From Sneathiella aquimaris (GTDB taxonomy: Bacteria; Pseudomonadota; Alphaproteobacteria; Sneathiellales; Sneathiellaceae): DNA of 64,000 nt. Positions 61,711 through 64,000 of the stretch are shown piece by piece. The notes below the pieces were generated by a model. The model was not told the DNA's origin. It ran no database searches and saw only the letters and a program-made list of their open reading frames with translations. Location of the stretch: positions 3,293,501 to 3,357,500 of the forward strand of contig NZ_CP112881.1 of NCBI RefSeq assembly GCF_026409565.1. Reading direction: 5' to 3'. How positions within the stretch are numbered: position 1 is the first letter of the stretch; each line of letters begins with the position of its first letter. The translations under genes were made by a program, and so were the position numbers.

Positions 61711-62157
61711 GTGGCAAATGGACTAAAACTTAAAGCAGCTGAAATAGAAGACATTTCTGTTTTCTCGGCAGCGATTGAAGGAGCGATTACAAGCCCTGGA
61801 GAGCTTGGCTATTCTGCGATCAACCGAACTTTCACCCTGACCGCCTCTCGTTTCATGTGGGAACAGTTCCAGACATCACCGGAAAATGCCTTGCGCACGC
61901 GGTGCGGGTTGCTGTTCAGCGATGTATTATCGGTAAAAGCACAAGGGATCTCTCCGGACCGCCCCACTGAAGTACTGGAATTATTGTCCATCACCTGTAC
62001 CCCGGGTGAGGATGGCAGTGCGATATTAAATTTGATTTTCGCCGGAAACGCGGCCTTGCGACTTTCAGTAGAATGTATAGATATAGCCCTAACCGATGTT
62101 GGAGCCCCATGGGAAACCGACAAAATCCCGGACCACGCTGAGACGGATAAAAATTAA
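61711..62157 (+). CDS. DUF2948 family protein
   Basis: A 148-residue protein of the DUF2948 family, almost always found between murA and hisD or hisG in Alphaproteobacteria. The start is GTG at 61711 with AGGATAAAAGA before it. KLKAAEIEDISVFSAAIEGAIT and the RFMWEQF motif are typical. Function unknown. No membrane segment. It starts 25 bases after the murA stop, so it is in the same operon. Confidence 0.82.
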   Translation: MANGLKLKAAEIEDISVFSAAIEGAITSPGELGYSAINRTFTLTASRFMWEQFQTSPENALRTRCGLLFSDVLSVKAQGISPDRPTEVLELLSITCTPGEDGSAILNLIFAGNAALRLSVECIDIALTDVGAPWETDKIPDHAETDKN

Positions 62158-62223
62158 TCGCCCTCAATGTGAACAACCAGAACAGAATGCCGGGCCCCCC
62201 GGATAAAGGAACGGAGCAAACAC

Positions 62224-62886
62224 GTGTCTTCGAGTGAAGAGTTGGTAATCGCCCTGCCAAAGGGCCGAATTTTGAAAGAAGTAATGCCCTTGGTGCGCGC
62301 GACGGGAATTGAACCCGAAGCCGCCTTTGACGACCCGGCAAGCCGCCTCCTTCATTTCAAAACCAACCATCCAAATATTTCCATTATTCGGGTACGATCC
62401 TTTGACGTTGCAACCTTTGTTGCTTTTGGCGCGGCTCAACTTGGCGTTGCCGGCAATGACGTTTTGCTGGAACATAATTACCCTGAAATCTATGCTCCCG
62501 TTGACCTTGATATTGGACATTGTTATCTGGCTGTTGCCCAGCCAAAAAACATGGAGGACGATAAGGACCCCAGCCGGTGGAGCCATGTCCGGATTGCAAC
62601 AAAATACCCCAACCTGACACACCAGTATTTTTCCTCACAAGGCATCCAGGCCGAGTGTATTAAACTGTCTGGCGCGATGGAACTTGCACCAGGCCTGGGC
62701 CTCTGCAAGCGTATTGTGGATCTGGTTTCATCCGGTGCAACCCTTAAGGCAAACGGCTTGGTTGAAGTTGAAAAGATCCTCGACATTACCTCGCGTCTGG
62801 TTGTAAACCGCGCGGCTTTGAAAACACGATCCGTTGAAATGAATGACTGGATCCAGAAGTTCAGGACTGTGGTCGATGCCCGTTAA
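62224..62886 (+). CDS. hisG: ATP phosphoribosyltransferase, short form
   Basis: A 220-residue catalytic enzyme of the first step of histidine synthesis. It is the short form (HisGS) which lacks the C-terminal regulatory domain, so it should need a HisZ partner, not present in the window. The start is GTG 62224, with AAAGGAACGGAG upstream. [18 protein letters not shown], then [22 protein letters not shown] (PRPP and ATP sites) and [21 protein letters not shown], are conserved. It overlaps hisD by 11 bases. It follows DUF2948 by 66 bases in one operon. Confidence 0.93.
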   Translation: MSSSEELVIALPKGRILKEVMPLVRATGIEPEAAFDDPASRLLHFKTNHPNISIIRVRSFDVATFVAFGAAQLGVAGNDVLLEHNYPEIYAPVDLDIGHCYLAVAQPKNMEDDKDPSRWSHVRIATKYPNLTHQYFSSQGIQAECIKLSGAMELAPGLGLCKRIVDLVSSGATLKANGLVEVEKILDITSRLVVNRAALKTRSVEMNDWIQKFRTVVDAR

Positions 62887-64000
62887 ATTATCCGTTCAAG
62901 ATCAGAATTTCGAGACCGCGTTTCAGGATCTGCTTCTTCAAAAGCGGGAGACCGATGCCGATGTAAGCGCAATTGTTAACGACATTCTCGCAGATGTGCG
63001 CAAAAATGGCGACAAGGCGGTCCTTAATTACACAAACAAGTTTGATCGCCTTTCCCTAACATCAGCCGATGAAATCAAAGTCACTGACGCCGAAATAGAG
63101 CACGCCCTGAAAAGCTGTGACGCCGAAACGCTGAACGCTTTGAAAATAGCAGCAGCGCGTATTGAAGCCTATCATCAGAAACAAAAACCGGATGATCTGT
63201 TTTATACGGATACAGACGGTATTGAGCTGGGTCACCGCTGGACTGCGATTGAAAATGTCGGACTGTATGTTCCGGGCGGCCTCGCCACCTACCCGTCTTC
63301 TGTTTTGATGAACGCCATTCCGGCAAAAGTCGCCGGGGCCGAGCGCCTTGTTATGGTTGTTCCAACACCAGATGGCGTTATCAACCCGCTTGTTTTGGCC
63401 GCCGCCAATTTGTGTGGCGTCACGGAAATCTATCGGGTTGGCGGTGCACAGGCCGTCGCGGCGCTTGCCTATGGCACGGAAACCATCGCCCCGGTTGATA
63501 AAATTGTTGGTCCCGGAAATGCCTTTGTTGCGACAGCAAAAAAACAGGTTTTTGGGACTGTTGGTATCGACATGATTGCCGGCCCGTCAGAAATTCTGGT
63601 GGTTGCCGACGGAAAAAATGATCCCGCCTGGATTGCCGCAGACCTCCTGTCACAGGCCGAACATGACCCTGTTGCCCAAAGCATCCTGATCACGGACAAT
63701 GCGGATTTTGCAAATTCGGTCGAGCAAGCGATTGCGCATATCTTGAAAACATTGTCACGCTGCGAAATAGCCACGGCAAGTTGGGAAAACTACGGCGCAA
63801 TTGTCGTTGTTAATTCGATCGACGATGCCATCCCCCTGGTTAACCGCATTGCGCCGGAACATCTGGAACTGTGCGTCGATGATCCGGAAACCTACGCTAA
63901 AAATATCCGTCATGCGGGTGCTATTTTCATGGGCCGTTATACACCGGAGGCTATTGGTGATTATATTGCCGGTCCAAACCACGTTCTGCCAACAGCAAGA
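62876..64000 (+). CDS. hisD: Histidinol dehydrogenase, 5' part (runs off the window)
   Basis: A frame open for 375 codons that continues past the right edge. It encodes the first 375 residues of HisD, which oxidises histidinol to histidine in two NAD-dependent steps, usually about 430 residues. [60 protein letters not shown] (zinc ligand region) and PEHLELC are all present. ATG 62876 overlaps the end of hisG by 11 bases, which couples the two. Confidence 0.92.
   Translation, partial: MPVKLSVQDQNFETAFQDLLLQKRETDADVSAIVNDILADVRKNGDKAVLNYTNKFDRLSLTSADEIKVTDAEIEHALKSCDAETLNALKIAAARIEAYHQKQKPDDLFYTDTDGIELGHRWTAIENVGLYVPGGLATYPSSVLMNAIPAKVAGAERLVMVVPTPDGVINPLVLAAANLCGVTEIYRVGGAQAVAALAYGTETIAPVDKIVGPGNAFVATAKKQVFGTVGIDMIAGPSEILVVADGKNDPAWIAADLLSQAEHDPVAQSILITDNADFANSVEQAIAHILKTLSRCEIATASWENYGAIVVVNSIDDAIPLVNRIAPEHLELCVDDPETYAKNIRHAGAIFMGRYTPEAIGDYIAGPNHVLPTAR

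Overview
The window looks like chromosomal DNA of a motile, probably marine, heterotrophic alphaproteobacterium (order Rhodospirillales/Sneathiellales or a relative; this is inferred from gene content, not from a search). The clues are FlbT, FlaF and a DUF1217 protein around flagellin genes, DUF6460 and DUF1737 proteins, a short-form HisG, and the order dcd, murA, DUF2948, hisG, hisD.

Layout. 1-6.5 kb: the end of a probable TRAP permease, an envelope protein, an ArsR/SRPBCC pair, a TetR regulator, korAB (2-oxoacid:ferredoxin oxidoreductase), a DksA/TraR zinc finger protein and a DUF6460 protein. 6.65-20.2 kb: two paralogous giant RTX proteins in tandem on the minus strand. Each has an N-terminal module carrying a PAAG motif at residues 100-103, long Met-rich RTX arrays and a type I secretion C-terminus, the layout expected of LapG-regulated, LapA-like adhesins. 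20.5-27.7 kb: a flagellin locus (flbT, flagellin, DUF1217 protein, TPR-methyltransferase, sigma-54 promoter, second flagellin, flaF). 27.8-35.2 kb: acyl-CoA carboxylase beta subunit, a PEBP-like protein, an FAD dehydrogenase/TPP enzyme operon and a class III nucleotide cyclase. 35.2-41.2 kb: cytosine deaminase with a BMP-type nucleoside ABC transporter, preceded by a palindrome matching the RutR operator, so probably a pyrimidine salvage operon. 41.4-44.9 kb: a small operon (GST, LysE, DUF1737, membrane protein) and a divergent secreted protein. 45.0-50.0 kb: a LysR regulator divergent from dabB-dabA, an inorganic carbon accumulation system with an intact predicted zinc site.

50.1-55.8 kb is a small foreign island at tRNA-Thr(GGT): an 81-residue protein, a type II restriction-modification pair (m5C methyltransferase plus Eco29kI-type GIY-YIG nuclease), a complete 1,216-bp IS3-family element with AGA target duplications, and a tyrosine integrase next to the tRNA 3' end. 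The IS landed in the last codons of the integrase and now supplies its stop codon.

56-64 kb: a DedA-like protein, a MarR-like regulator, a PAS-type protein and a convergent unknown protein whose frames overlap by 321 bp, an XRE regulator, a 56-residue basic protein, then dcd, murA, DUF2948, hisG and the start of hisD, which runs off the window end.

The points most worth following are the LapA-like adhesin pair with a shared upstream motif at matched distance, the TPR-methyltransferase between two flagellins, and the RutR-site/CodA/BMP operon with an unusual CodA active-site residue.
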